From positions 1 through 39,554 of the forward strand of contig SVNP01000023.1 of NCBI GenBank assembly GCA_015066805.1: DNA of 39,554 bases, read 5' to 3'. Numbering within the stretch: the first letter of the stretch is position 1; every line of letters starts with the position of its first letter. The translations under genes and the position numbers were made by a program. A model generated the notes under the pieces. It worked only from the letters and a program-made list of their open reading frames with translations, did no database searches and was not told the origin of the DNA. Shown one piece after another: positions 17,588 to 25,793 of the stretch. This DNA comes from Ruminococcus sp. (lineage in GTDB: Bacteria; Bacillota; Clostridia; Oscillospirales; Ruminococcaceae).

Positions 17588-18171
17588 CTGTGCTGCCGCT
17601 GCAGCAGATCGGCATAGTATTCGTTCAGTTCGCCGCGGTAGATCAGCTTTGCCGTAGGCAGATGCCGCAGATCCTCGGGCGAATACAAAGAAGCGGGTTT
17701 TTCCAAAGTGACATTGCATTCTTGCAGCATATAGGCCACAAATTGGGAGCATACAAACTTATACCGCAGCTTTCTGCGGATCTGCAGCGGTACGCTGACA
17801 AGCCCCGAAAGACTGTAAGAATATAATCTGCGAAAATTCTTGAAATGAGTCAGGTGGCTGTGGAAGGTTTCGTATTGCTCTTCGGTAATGGGGATCTCGT
17901 AGATCTCACAGGGAATATGGGAAAACCTGCCGAAAACACCCTCGCCTACGATTTCTTCGTTAAAGGAAGCAGGCAGAGGAAAACGGGGGTCGTTGCGGCA
18001 GAAGCTGAATAACTGCTGCAAAGAGCTGTCCATAGAAATGGAAGCGTGAGAATAGGGTTTTCGCGTGAGTATGCGGATCACACGAGCAACGCCTGTGCCG
18101 GTACGGGTCAACACCACATATAAGCGGCGTCCGGAATCGGCGGAGGCTGCATCTGTCCGGGTTTGGCTCAT
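17560..18171 (-). CDS. Papain-like (NlpC/P60 or YiiX-type) hydrolase-fold protein
   Basis: A 203-residue cytoplasmic protein. It opens with LYVVLTRTGTGVARVIRILT, then YSHASIS, and later KFVCSQFVAYML. A His in a beta strand followed by a Cys at the start of a helix is the arrangement of permuted NlpC/P60 and YiiX-like papain-fold enzymes, so His (in YSHAS) and Cys (in FVCSQ) are the likely catalytic pair. Substrate unknown. The start is ATG at 18171 with AAAGGA nine bases upstream; an upstream in-frame ATG lacks a well-placed site. It converges on the gene at 17246-17587. Confidence 0.6.
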   Translation of the reverse strand: MSQTRTDAASADSGRRLYVVLTRTGTGVARVIRILTRKPYSHASISMDSSLQQLFSFCRNDPRFPLPASFNEEIVGEGVFGRFSHIPCEIYEIPITEEQYETFHSHLTHFKNFRRLYSYSLSGLVSVPLQIRRKLRYKFVCSQFVAYMLQECNVTLEKPASLYSPEDLRHLPTAKLIYRGELNEYYADLLQRQHSYDWMHSTV

Positions 18172-18281
18172 GACGCAAAATCCTTTCATATATATATTCA
18201 CATCCGTCCTTTCCCAATTGATGAAATGCACCGGCAGATTTTGGTAAAAATGCCATAATTTCAAAATAGCGTGGAAAAGAC

Positions 18282-18310
18282 TTGCAATTGATGAAAGTTT
18301 CTGGTATAAT
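18282..18310 (+). promoter_or_regulatory. tRNA-Arg promoter
   Basis: TTGCAA (18282-18287), 17 bases, TATAAT (18305-18310), with TGG before the -10. It lies 20 bases upstream of the tRNA gene. Confidence 0.75.
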
Positions 18311-18330
18311 ATAAGTCGTATCACAGATAT

Positions 18331-18404
18331 GCGCCTGTAGCTCAGCTGGATAGAGTGTCAGACTCCGACTCTGAAGGTCGTGCGTTCGAATCGCATCAGG
18401 CGTA
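18331..18404 (+). tRNA. tRNA-Arg (anticodon CCG)
   Basis: All four arms pair: acceptor GCGCCTG with CAGGCGT, D stem GCTC with GAGT, anticodon stem TCAGA with TCTGA around the loop CTCCGAC, and T stem GTGCG with CGCAT around TTCGAAT. The loop puts CCG at positions 34-36, reading Arg codon CGG. The discriminator base is A (18404); CCA is not encoded. It stands alone between its promoter and a terminator. Confidence 0.95.
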
Positions 18405-18410
18405 TCCATA

Positions 18411-18442
18411 AACGGGTATCACGGCAGTGGTGCCCGTTTTTT
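18411..18442 (+). terminator. Terminator after tRNA-Arg
   Basis: AACGGGTATCAC (18411-18422) pairs with GTGGTGCCCGTT (18427-18438), with two G-T pairs and loop GGCA, then a T run. It stops the tRNA transcript before the convergent MetRS gene. Confidence 0.8.
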
Positions 18443-18497
18443 CTGTGTAATGAAGAAAAACAGGGGGCGGAAGGCGTTCTTCCGCCCCTTGTTGTTG

Positions 18498-20528
18498 TTA
18501 TTCTGCGGATTCCGCAGCGGCAAACTGGCTTTCGTGACGGGTGAAGAAATCGGTACGGGGTGGCAGGAACTTCAGGGTGTGGTTTTCACCTGTGAAGAAG
18601 GAAATGGGCTCAAAAATGGTATCCCAGGACCAGATACGGTCATCCACCTGCAGATATTCCTGCAGCTTGGCAGTACCCATGGGGGCAATGGGGTGCAGCA
18701 GCACAGCCGCAATGCGGATCATATAGAACAGGTTGGAAAGCACCTGCTCCAGCTCCTCCTTGGGCAGATCGGACTGGGTACCGCCCAGAACCTTAGCCAT
18801 ATACTTGCTGCTGTTGCGGATATAGCTGTCCAGCACATAAATACACTGGTGGAAGTTGAACTTGGACATATGGCGTTCGTACTCCAGTACGGCCTTTTTG
18901 CCTTCCTCCAGAATTTTTTCTTCGGGTGCCTTGGCGGGCAGAATACCGCCCAGCTCATTTTGTGTGGTGTAGAATGCAGTACGAATGATGCGGTTATACA
19001 CGTTGGAAAGCAGCAGACCATCCTTTACCACGGGATCTGTATCTTCAGGCTTGGCATCGGGGTTAAAGGGCTTGGGCATAAAGCTGACAGAACGCTGACC
19101 CAGACCCAGACCCAGCCAGTGCATACGAAGCTGCTCGGGGGTATAGTAGTTCAGCAGATCATCTGCCATGGGGGGCTTTACCGCACCGGAGCTGGATGCT
19201 TTCTTATCCAGGAACAGAATGTGGTGGTTTGCCACGATAATAGGAAGCTGCAGCTCACCATCGGCGGGGTCTGCGGTTTTTTCTGCGGCAGCCTGCTGTG
19301 CCATCCACATGGCAGGCTCTGCAATGCCGTAGAAGTAGATATTATCCTGCCCGATGAACTGATACACGGTAGCATCCTTGCTGCACCAGTAATCCTTCCA
19401 CTCCTCGCGGGATTTGCCGCACTGCTCCAGATAGGTCTGGGTAAAGGAGATGGGAGCCCAGAGGGATTCGGGCCACACCCAGACGGTTAGACCGCTTGTG
19501 CCTTCCAGCTCGGGAGCAGGCACACCCCACTCAATGTTGCCGGTCAGACGGAAGGGAACCAGCGTCTTTCCGGTACGGAAACGGATCTTGTTGGCAGTAA
19601 GGATCCGGCAGGCCTCATCACAATCGGAGAGGGTGGTAAATTCAATGGTAAAGGAGGGCTTTTTCTTCTCCTCCAGATAGGTGTGTGCAGGCATAGAATC
19701 CTTCAGGGAAAGGTACAGCTCTTCAAACTCCCGCTTGACATAGATAACGGGGGGCTTCAAAAACTCTGCGATGGTCTTATGCACCACAGGGCGCACATCC
19801 TTGCGCTTTTTGAGCATTTCCACCCACTCCAGCATGAGAGCTTCGTAATCCCGCAGCTTAAAATACCAGTTGGTCACGGGTCGCATGGTAGGTGTTTCAC
19901 CGGTAAGGGTGCTGACAGGATTCAGCAGATTTTCGGGCATATACTGGTGGCCCAGATCGCATTCATCGGCGTAGCCCTTTTCGGAGGTGCAGCCTTCCAC
20001 GGGACATTTGCCTACGACCTGTCTGCCGTTGAGAAACACGCCTGCCTTTTCATCAAAGAACTGCTGTGTGGTGATCTGATAGAGCTGACCCTTTTCATAC
20101 AGGGCATTGAGCCACTGCAGCGTAAACTCCGCATGGATCTCTTTGGATCTGCCCAGACCGGAGGCTGCAAACAGATTGGGAGAAATACCATAGGCTGCCA
20201 GTGTATCCTTCTGCTTTTGGTGATTGGTAGCTACAAATTCTTCCAGTGTACCTTCAAACAGGCCATCGGCGACCTTTTTGCGCCAGCCCTCTGCAATGGG
20301 GGAACCGTAGCAGTCGGTACCGGAAACAAAAATCACATTTTCACTGCCGATTCTGTCGCGGAGGAACCGTGCGTAGGTATCGGCAAATACCAGCATACCG
20401 CCCACATGACCGAAGTGCAGCTCTTTGTTGCCATAGGGCATACCGCCTGTAACTACTGCACGCTTGGGGAATACGGGACGGGGAATCTCAAAATTCTTGT
20501 GATTGGAAACCGAATTCTTATCGGACAT
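18498..20528 (-). CDS. metG: Class I aminoacyl-tRNA synthetase, methionyl-like (divergent)
   Basis: A 676-residue protein that aligns along its length with methionyl-tRNA synthetase: opening VVTGGMPYGNKELHFGH, then LLNPVSTLTGETP, NIEWGVPAPE, and VYQFIGQDN. It would charge tRNA-Met with methionine. Several motifs differ from the norm. HIGH is HFGH; KMSKS appears as KASSS, without the second lysine; the zinc knuckle is CPVEGC with CDLGH in place of two CxxC pairs. The start is ATG at 20528 with AAAGG upstream; 13 extra codons upstream have no ribosome site. It may be the main MetRS or a second, specialised one. There is no T-box in its short leader. Confidence 0.75.
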   Translation of the reverse strand: MSDKNSVSNHKNFEIPRPVFPKRAVVTGGMPYGNKELHFGHVGGMLVFADTYARFLRDRIGSENVIFVSGTDCYGSPIAEGWRKKVADGLFEGTLEEFVATNHQKQKDTLAAYGISPNLFAASGLGRSKEIHAEFTLQWLNALYEKGQLYQITTQQFFDEKAGVFLNGRQVVGKCPVEGCTSEKGYADECDLGHQYMPENLLNPVSTLTGETPTMRPVTNWYFKLRDYEALMLEWVEMLKKRKDVRPVVHKTIAEFLKPPVIYVKREFEELYLSLKDSMPAHTYLEEKKKPSFTIEFTTLSDCDEACRILTANKIRFRTGKTLVPFRLTGNIEWGVPAPELEGTSGLTVWVWPESLWAPISFTQTYLEQCGKSREEWKDYWCSKDATVYQFIGQDNIYFYGIAEPAMWMAQQAAAEKTADPADGELQLPIIVANHHILFLDKKASSSGAVKPPMADDLLNYYTPEQLRMHWLGLGLGQRSVSFMPKPFNPDAKPEDTDPVVKDGLLLSNVYNRIIRTAFYTTQNELGGILPAKAPEEKILEEGKKAVLEYERHMSKFNFHQCIYVLDSYIRNSSKYMAKVLGGTQSDLPKEELEQVLSNLFYMIRIAAVLLHPIAPMGTAKLQEYLQVDDRIWSWDTIFEPISFFTGENHTLKFLPPRTDFFTRHESQFAAAESAE

Positions 20529-20583
20529 CGGAACAAGACCTTTCTGTTTTAGATTATGTGAGCGCACCTGCTCTTAATATATC

Positions 20584-20612
20584 ATTATAGCACAAATGCC
20601 GTGGAAAATCAA
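20584..20612 (-). promoter_or_regulatory. Promoter of the MetRS-like gene
   Basis: Minus strand TTGATT (20612-20607), 17 bases, TATAAT (20589-20584), with TGC before the -10. It gives a leader of about 50 bases. Confidence 0.65.
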
Positions 20613-20658
20613 GAATTTGTTGCAGAAAAACCAAAGATTTCCACATACCGGAAGCAGA

Positions 20659-20688
20659 TTGACAAAACAACGGCTTTTGTGGTATCCT
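20659..20688 (+). promoter_or_regulatory. Promoter of the sigma-factor operon
   Basis: TTGACA (20659-20664), 18 bases, TATCCT (20683-20688), with TGG before the -10. It looks like a sigma-A promoter. No second copy of an autoregulatory ECF-type promoter was seen. Confidence 0.55.
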
Positions 20689-20741
20689 CATGTAAGAAAC
20701 CGCTGAAAAAGTTGTCTGTATGAGTGAAGGGAGGTACAGCC

Positions 20742-21302
20742 ATGGAAGATGAAGCCATCGTTGCATTGTTCTGGCAGAGGAACGAGCAGGCGATCGCAGC
20801 CGCACAGGAGCAATACGGCATCTACTGCAAAAGCATTGCTGCAAGCATACTGGGAAATACACAGGATGCGGAAGAATGCATGAATGATACCGTGCTTTCT
20901 CTATGGAACAGCATACCGCCCAATCGTCCCCGATCGCTGCGTGCTTATATGGGAAAGATCATACGAAATCTGGCACTGAACCGATATCGGGCCATGCAGC
21001 GTCAGAAGCGTGGCAGCGGCAATATGCCTTTGCTGTTCAATGAATTGTCTGAGGTGGTTTCCGGTACGGACACTGTGGAGCAAGCCTTGGAAAGCCGTGC
21101 ATTGACAGAAGCTATGCAGGATTTTTTACGGCAGTTGCCTAGGGAACAGCGGGTGATGTTTGTGCGTCGGTACTGGTATGCGGATTCTTTGGAGACACTT
21201 GCCAAGAACTTTGGCATCAGTGAAAATACTCTTTCGGTGAAGCTGTATCGTATACGGCAAAAACTGAAGCTTTATTTACAGGAAAGGGGTTTTGATTTGT
21301 GA
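20742..21302 (+). CDS. ECF-like sigma-70 family RNA polymerase sigma factor
   Basis: A 186-residue sigma factor with only regions 2 and 4. Region 2 includes GNTQDAEECMNDTVLSLW (about residues 46-63); region 4 includes LPREQRVMFVRRYWYADSLE and the helix-turn-helix ISENTLSVKLYRIRQKLK. It would direct RNA polymerase to a small regulon. The start is ATG at 20742 with GGGAGG seven bases upstream. Its stop overlaps the GTG start of the membrane partner, the usual sign of a sigma/anti-sigma pair. Confidence 0.88.
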   Translation: MEDEAIVALFWQRNEQAIAAAQEQYGIYCKSIAASILGNTQDAEECMNDTVLSLWNSIPPNRPRSLRAYMGKIIRNLALNRYRAMQRQKRGSGNMPLLFNELSEVVSGTDTVEQALESRALTEAMQDFLRQLPREQRVMFVRRYWYADSLETLAKNFGISENTLSVKLYRIRQKLKLYLQERGFDL

Positions 21303-22087
21303 AAGCAGAAGAATTTATGGATCTGTTGGGTGATCTGGATGCATCCTATATCGACGAAGCAGCCTGTTATCCAAAACGATTCCGACAGCGGCGGATATGG
21401 AGCAGGGCTGCGGGTATTGCAGCAGCCGTTGCCGTGCTGCTGACAGGAGGATTTCTGCTGCGGGCAAGGCAGGAACCGCTGCAATATGAACCGACACAGC
21501 TTCTCTTGACTGATGCTTCCGGTAATGTGACAGTCACCTACGCAAAAGAGAGCGAACTGCCGGAAAAATCATTCTCTGCATCGGATGTTTCTGTTTCAGA
21601 CCGTATTCTCTATTCCGCTGAAGAAACCTTCGGCAGAACGGATACTGTAGTTTTCTACGGTGAAGTCACAAACATCCGTGAAATCAAAATAGCGTGGGGG
21701 AGAGAAAAGGAATTTGGTGCCCTCATTGAATTTTCCGTGGAAAAGGTCTATCAGGGAACCATACGATCGGGAGATACCATTCGGGTGCTGGTTTCTCCTC
21801 ATCATTGGATCTATTCTGCCTGTGTTGATCATATGGATGATCTGACCGTGGGAGCAAAGGGCGTGTTTATGCCCTTTGTGCTGGATGCCTCCCATGAGAT
21901 ACGGTACGACGAGGAAACCGTACTTGCAAAAAAAGATCTGGCGGATTATGAGCTGGATGACAGATGGATGATCACCGAATCGGATGGTAAGGTGCATTTC
22001 AGTTTTTATAATACCCTCCGTGTTCCTTTCAATTCAATGGAGCAAGTGCTGGCTTTTCTGGATAATTGGTATGCCGAGGAAAAATGA
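21299..22087 (+). CDS. Membrane protein, probable partner (anti-sigma) of the ECF factor
   Basis: A 262-residue protein with a short cytoplasmic N-terminus containing DLLGDLDASYIDEAA, one membrane helix (about residues 36-54) and a large outside domain rich in beta strands. The short N-terminus, single helix and coupling (GTG start overlapping the sigma TGA) fit a clostridial anti-sigma or sensor. There is no zinc anti-sigma HxxxCxxC motif, so inhibition of the sigma factor is inferred only from position. The outside domain is not recognised. Confidence 0.65.
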   Translation: MKAEEFMDLLGDLDASYIDEAACYPKRFRQRRIWSRAAGIAAAVAVLLTGGFLLRARQEPLQYEPTQLLLTDASGNVTVTYAKESELPEKSFSASDVSVSDRILYSAEETFGRTDTVVFYGEVTNIREIKIAWGREKEFGALIEFSVEKVYQGTIRSGDTIRVLVSPHHWIYSACVDHMDDLTVGAKGVFMPFVLDASHEIRYDEETVLAKKDLADYELDDRWMITESDGKVHFSFYNTLRVPFNSMEQVLAFLDNWYAEEK

Positions 22088-22095
22088 CATCAGCA

Positions 22096-22125
22096 AAGGG
22101 CGAACCGTGTTTTCGGTTCGCCCTT
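22096..22125. terminator. Hairpin between convergent genes
   Basis: A 12-base perfect stem, AAGGGCGAACCG (22096-22107) with CGGTTCGCCCTT (22114-22125), loop TGTTTT. It lies between the anti-sigma-like gene and the convergent zinc-ribbon gene and probably serves both. No long T run follows. Confidence 0.65.
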
Positions 22126-22130
22126 GGTGT

Positions 22131-23447
22131 TTATTCCAGATGGCATCGCTCCAGATACACATACTGACCTTCCTCCAGCGTAATGGTATCCGTATCGCCA
22201 AAGGATACATAAACCATATCGGTCTGGTCGGCAAAGGTACAGTTTACATGGTTAAATACAGAGCACATGGCACCATATTGTTCATCTGTGGGGATGATGG
22301 TATAGGTACCTGCCTCAAGATGCTCCCCAACCAGATACATACCGCCGTGCACAAAGGGATCGAAGGGCAGCTCTACCTTGGAAAGATCACACAAATTGCC
22401 CTTCATGATCTCAATATACTGGCCTTCCTCCAGCTCCAGCAGACGAAAATGCTCCATCCAACCGCGAATGACAGCATCGTCATCATTCAGGGAAGCATCA
22501 GGGTAAACGATGACATAGAGATGATCGTCAACAGTAGAAGAATTGGACATGGCAAAATATCTGCCGGGGGGGATATCCTCACCTACAGCATAGATTCCTT
22601 CGGGATATATGCCGTCTGCGGTCACGTCAATGATAGGTGTGGTGGAAACAGGCAGATCTTCGGGCAGATCACGGGAAAGGCAGCAGAATTTCATGGCAAT
22701 GTATTCGTCTGCCTGCAAAACAATGCCGCGGGAGGTATTTTCTGTTACGGTGCCCGATTCTCTGACTTTCAGCTCTCCTGCAATGGAAGCGTAAATGGTG
22801 TACTGCATTCCGTGGCCGGAGCCGTCTCCCTGCAGAGCGTAGGTGCCGGGTTCTATATGCTCTCCCACACGGTACATACCGCTTTTTGAGAAAGGATCCA
22901 TAGTGATCTCATGTTTTTTGGGATCGTACAAAACAGAGTGGCTGAAGTGCAGATATTGTCCCTCCTGCAGCTCCACGATATGGCAGTTCTGCGCCCAGAC
23001 CATATAAAGCTGTGTGGCTTCGTACTCAGGGTTAGAATCATAAAGGCTAACGGGAAAATCCCCATAACCGCCTGTCAGTTCGGTATCGGAAAGCAGCACA
23101 TATTCCCCCGGGGGGATGTCCTTTCCCACAGCATAGGTGCCGCTTGGATATATGCCGTATTTTTCATAATCGGCAATGCCGGCAGAGGATTCTTCTATGC
23201 GGCTTTGGGTATTGGGGAATACCTCCTCTGCCTTTTGCTGATAGCTGCGGAAGGCATTGACTAAAATCAGGGCAAAGATCCCTGCAAAAGCAAGCATCAG
23301 CACACAAACGGAAACGACCAGCACAATGATCCACGGGGTGTTGGATTTTTTCGCAGGCTGAGGGGATACTTCTGTGCCGAGGGTGCCGCAGTAGGGGCAG
23401 AATTCACCATCCGACCACTGCATACCGCATTGCTGACAATATCGCAT
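22131..23447 (-). CDS. Zinc-ribbon membrane protein with four beta-type repeats
   Basis: A 438-residue protein. A zinc ribbon opens it (Cys4, Cys7, Cys17, Cys20), followed by one membrane helix (about 39-62) and four repeats of about 85-90 residues. Each repeat starts with G.Y.VG..(I/L)..G.Y (about 100, 190, 281 and 369) and ends with L(Q/E)xxxY (about 160, 244, 339 and 424; three read EGQY). Repeats 1 and 3 share YAVG(K/E)DIPPG; repeats 2 and 4 share MY.VGEH.E.GTY, so the order is A-B-A-B. Start ATG 23447 has AAGGAGG five bases upstream. Function unknown. Confidence 0.75.
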   Translation of the reverse strand: MRYCQQCGMQWSDGEFCPYCGTLGTEVSPQPAKKSNTPWIIVLVVSVCVLMLAFAGIFALILVNAFRSYQQKAEEVFPNTQSRIEESSAGIADYEKYGIYPSGTYAVGKDIPPGEYVLLSDTELTGGYGDFPVSLYDSNPEYEATQLYMVWAQNCHIVELQEGQYLHFSHSVLYDPKKHEITMDPFSKSGMYRVGEHIEPGTYALQGDGSGHGMQYTIYASIAGELKVRESGTVTENTSRGIVLQADEYIAMKFCCLSRDLPEDLPVSTTPIIDVTADGIYPEGIYAVGEDIPPGRYFAMSNSSTVDDHLYVIVYPDASLNDDDAVIRGWMEHFRLLELEEGQYIEIMKGNLCDLSKVELPFDPFVHGGMYLVGEHLEAGTYTIIPTDEQYGAMCSVFNHVNCTFADQTDMVYVSFGDTDTITLEEGQYVYLERCHLE

Positions 23448-23498
23448 AATAACCTCCTTGGTATATTGTTGTATTGGCAAAAGACCCACAATGATGCT

Positions 23499-23527
23499 AT
23501 TATAGCATATTCCCCTTAAAAAAGCAA
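23499..23527 (-). promoter_or_regulatory. Promoter of the zinc-ribbon repeat gene
   Basis: Minus strand TATAAT (23504-23499) with TGC before it (extended -10); the -35 is poor (TTGCTT at 23527-23522, 17 bases away). It begins just after the terminator of the ABC ATPase gene. Confidence 0.5.
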
Positions 23528-23532
23528 TCCCG

Positions 23533-23572
23533 CAAAAAAAAGCCACCCCCGAAGCATTTCGGGAGTGGCTTG
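23533..23572 (-). terminator. Terminator after the MsmX-type gene
   Basis: On the minus strand, AGCCACTCCCGAA pairs with TTCGGGGGTGGCT (one mismatch) around a short loop and is followed by eight T residues. It lies 22 bases after the stop at 23595. Confidence 0.85.
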
Positions 23573-23594
23573 CTTTTGTGAGGAAGAAAGACGA

Positions 23595-24734
23595 TCAGTT
23601 GATGATGGTCTTCTCGGTCTCCTTGTCGAAGAGGTGGATTGCCTCTGCGTCGAAGACAACGTCGATCTCATCCTGAGGACGAGCGGTAGACTTAGGAGAA
23701 ACACGGGCAGTGATCGGAATACCCTCGCAGGTCAGGTGCAGATAGGTCTCTGCGCCCATCAGCTCGGTGATTTCCACGTTGCACTTTACGATACCGGTAG
23801 TGGCATTTGCCAGGTACTGAGGCTCGTCGTGTACGCTCTCGGGACGGATACCCATGGTAACTTCCTTGTCGATGTAGTGCTCCAGATCGGGAGTAACCTT
23901 GCTCTGGGGCAGAACTACCTCGTACTTCACGCCTCTGGTGGACTTGGTGTCGTTGGAACCGAACTGAACCACATACTGGCCATCACGATACAGCAGCATA
24001 GCGTCGATGAAGTTCATCTGAGGAGAACCCAGGAAGCCTGCAACGAACTTGTTGCAAGGAGTCTCATACAGGTTCTGAGGAGTATCGATCTGCTGGATGA
24101 AGCCACCCTTCATAACCACGATACGATCACCCATGGTCATAGCCTCGGTCTGGTCGTGAGTAACGTAGATGAAGGTGGTGCCGAGACGCTTGTGCAGCAG
24201 GGAGATCTCGGTTCTCATCTGAGCACGGAGCTTAGCGTCCAGGTTGGACAGCGGCTCGTCAAGCAGGAATACCTGAGGATTACGAACGATAGCACGGCCC
24301 AGTGCCACACGCTGACGCTGACCACCGGACATTGCCTTAGGCTTTCTGTTCAGCAGGGGAGTCAGATCCAGGATTCTGGCAGCCTCCTCAACCTTGCGGG
24401 CGATCTCATCCTTGGGCACCTTGCGGAGCTTCAGACCGAAAGCCATGTTATCGAAAACAGTCATATGGGGATACAGAGCGTAGTTCTGGAACACCATTGC
24501 GATATCACGGTCCTTGGGGGCGATATCGTTCACCAGGCGGTCGCCGATGTACAGCTCACCCTCGGAGATCTCCTCCAGACCTGCGATCATACGCAGAGTA
24601 GTGGACTTACCGCAACCGGAAGGTCCAACCAATACGATAAATTCCTTGTCGCGGATCTCCAGATTGATATCGGATGCCGCAACCACGCCGCCGGGGTACT
24701 TTTTGTAGATTCCCCGCAGAGACAGACTTGCCAT
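23595..24734 (-). CDS. msmX: Sugar ABC transporter ATP-binding protein (MsmX/UgpC type)
   Basis: The 379-residue ATPase of a carbohydrate importer of the MalK/MsmX group. Walker A is GPSGCGKS (37-44), the Q loop has [13 protein letters not shown], the signature is MSGGQRQR, and Walker B is [12 protein letters not shown]; a TOBE-type C-terminal domain with MGIRPESVH follows. There are no permease or binding-protein genes nearby, which fits a stand-alone MsmX that energises several sugar importers, as in Bacillus; this is inferred. Start ATG 24734 has AGGAGG eight bases upstream. Confidence 0.92.
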   Translation of the reverse strand: MASLSLRGIYKKYPGGVVAASDINLEIRDKEFIVLVGPSGCGKSTTLRMIAGLEEISEGELYIGDRLVNDIAPKDRDIAMVFQNYALYPHMTVFDNMAFGLKLRKVPKDEIARKVEEAARILDLTPLLNRKPKAMSGGQRQRVALGRAIVRNPQVFLLDEPLSNLDAKLRAQMRTEISLLHKRLGTTFIYVTHDQTEAMTMGDRIVVMKGGFIQQIDTPQNLYETPCNKFVAGFLGSPQMNFIDAMLLYRDGQYVVQFGSNDTKSTRGVKYEVVLPQSKVTPDLEHYIDKEVTMGIRPESVHDEPQYLANATTGIVKCNVEITELMGAETYLHLTCEGIPITARVSPKSTARPQDEIDVVFDAEAIHLFDKETEKTIIN

Positions 24735-24870
24735 TCTCTTGTCCTCCTAAAAAATTCAAATTTATTCAAGAGAGCGTCCTTCACAATGGCTTACGAAGGC
24801 GTTCTCAAGTATGCGCCTGACCGCATACAAATTGAAACGATGTTAATGGCACAAACCTATGCCTTATACT

Positions 24871-24899
24871 ATCATACCAGATTTTTCGCCTTTGGTCAA
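24871..24899 (-). promoter_or_regulatory. msmX promoter
   Basis: Minus strand TTGACC (24899-24894), 17 bases, TATGAT (24876-24871), with TGG before the -10. The leader to the start codon is about 130 bases; no clear riboswitch was seen in it. Confidence 0.7.
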
Positions 24900-24931
24900 G
24901 GTACTAAATGCCCAAAGTTGGGGCGCATAGT

Positions 24932-25696
24932 TTATCCATTATGACGAAAAAATTGTTGATAATATGTTGAAACTTCGGAAAAAGGGGTTTCGCAGAGCAT
25001 CTGCTGCACCTCCGCCTCGGAGATGACCATATACTGACCCGGCTGCAGGTGGGCAGGCAAGGGCAGCGCACCGATCTGCACGCGGGAGAGCTGTTCCACA
25101 TGATTGCCCAGGGCAGCAAACATCCGCTTTACCTGATGGTACTTGCCTTCGTGGAGGGCAAGCAGGGCAACCTTCTCGGAAACAGGGGCAAAATCGGCAG
25201 GCAGACAGGGTTCCGGCTCACCGTGGGTCTCCAGCGTAATGCCCTCCGCAAAGGCAGCGGCATAGTAGCTTTCGATGGGATCCCGCAGGGTGGCGATGTA
25301 ATACTTTGCCACATGGGATCTGGGGGCCAGCATTTTATGAGAAAGGGCACCGTCATCGGTGATGAGCAGGAAGCCCGTGGTGTCGATATCCAACCGCCCG
25401 CTGGGGAAAAGCCCGGGGAAGCGGTGTTCCTCTGCCAGCAGATCCAGAACGGTCTGCTGTTTTCTGTCGGAGCAGGCTGTCAGCACGCCGGCAGGCTTAT
25501 GCATGAGGAAATAGTGAAATTTTTGGTACTCAATGGGCTTTCCGCCCAATGATATGTGATCCTCGTCGGGGTCAACGGAGCAATCGGGCTTACGCTGAAC
25601 GGTTCCGTTGACAGTAACCTCTCCCCGACGGATGGCAGCCTGCGCCTCTTTGCGGGAAAGTGTGGTCTGACCTGACAGAAAACGGTCCAGTCGCAT
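24932..25696 (-). CDS. RsuA/RluB-family pseudouridine synthase
   Basis: A 254-residue enzyme that converts a uridine in ribosomal RNA to pseudouridine. An S4 RNA-binding domain lies at the N-terminus (MRLDRFLSGQ to about residue 50); the catalytic domain has HKPAG (66-70) and GRLDIDTTG with the catalytic Asp103, then HEGKYHQVKRM. The exact target (16S versus 23S) cannot be told from sequence by eye. Start ATG 25696 has AAAGGAG seven bases upstream. It is divergent from the DUF4830-like gene. Confidence 0.9.
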   Translation of the reverse strand: MRLDRFLSGQTTLSRKEAQAAIRRGEVTVNGTVQRKPDCSVDPDEDHISLGGKPIEYQKFHYFLMHKPAGVLTACSDRKQQTVLDLLAEEHRFPGLFPSGRLDIDTTGFLLITDDGALSHKMLAPRSHVAKYYIATLRDPIESYYAAAFAEGITLETHGEPEPCLPADFAPVSEKVALLALHEGKYHQVKRMFAALGNHVEQLSRVQIGALPLPAHLQPGQYMVISEAEVQQMLCETPFSEVSTYYQQFFRHNG

Positions 25697-25793
25697 GATT
25701 TGGCTCCTTTCAACGATCAAAAAATCAAGTGGCATATGGTGGCATCACCGCAGCATACAATAAGCTATGCAGTGAGATTGGGGGGTATTCATC

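Noticed and set aside
20529-20583. T-box riboswitch in the MetRS leader
   Set aside because: The leader is only about 50 bases and has no T-box sequence or specifier stem.
25093-25108. A partial parS-like TGTTCCACATG in the pseudouridine synthase gene
   Set aside because: Only one arm and the centre match; the other arm does not, and the sequence is explained by coding.
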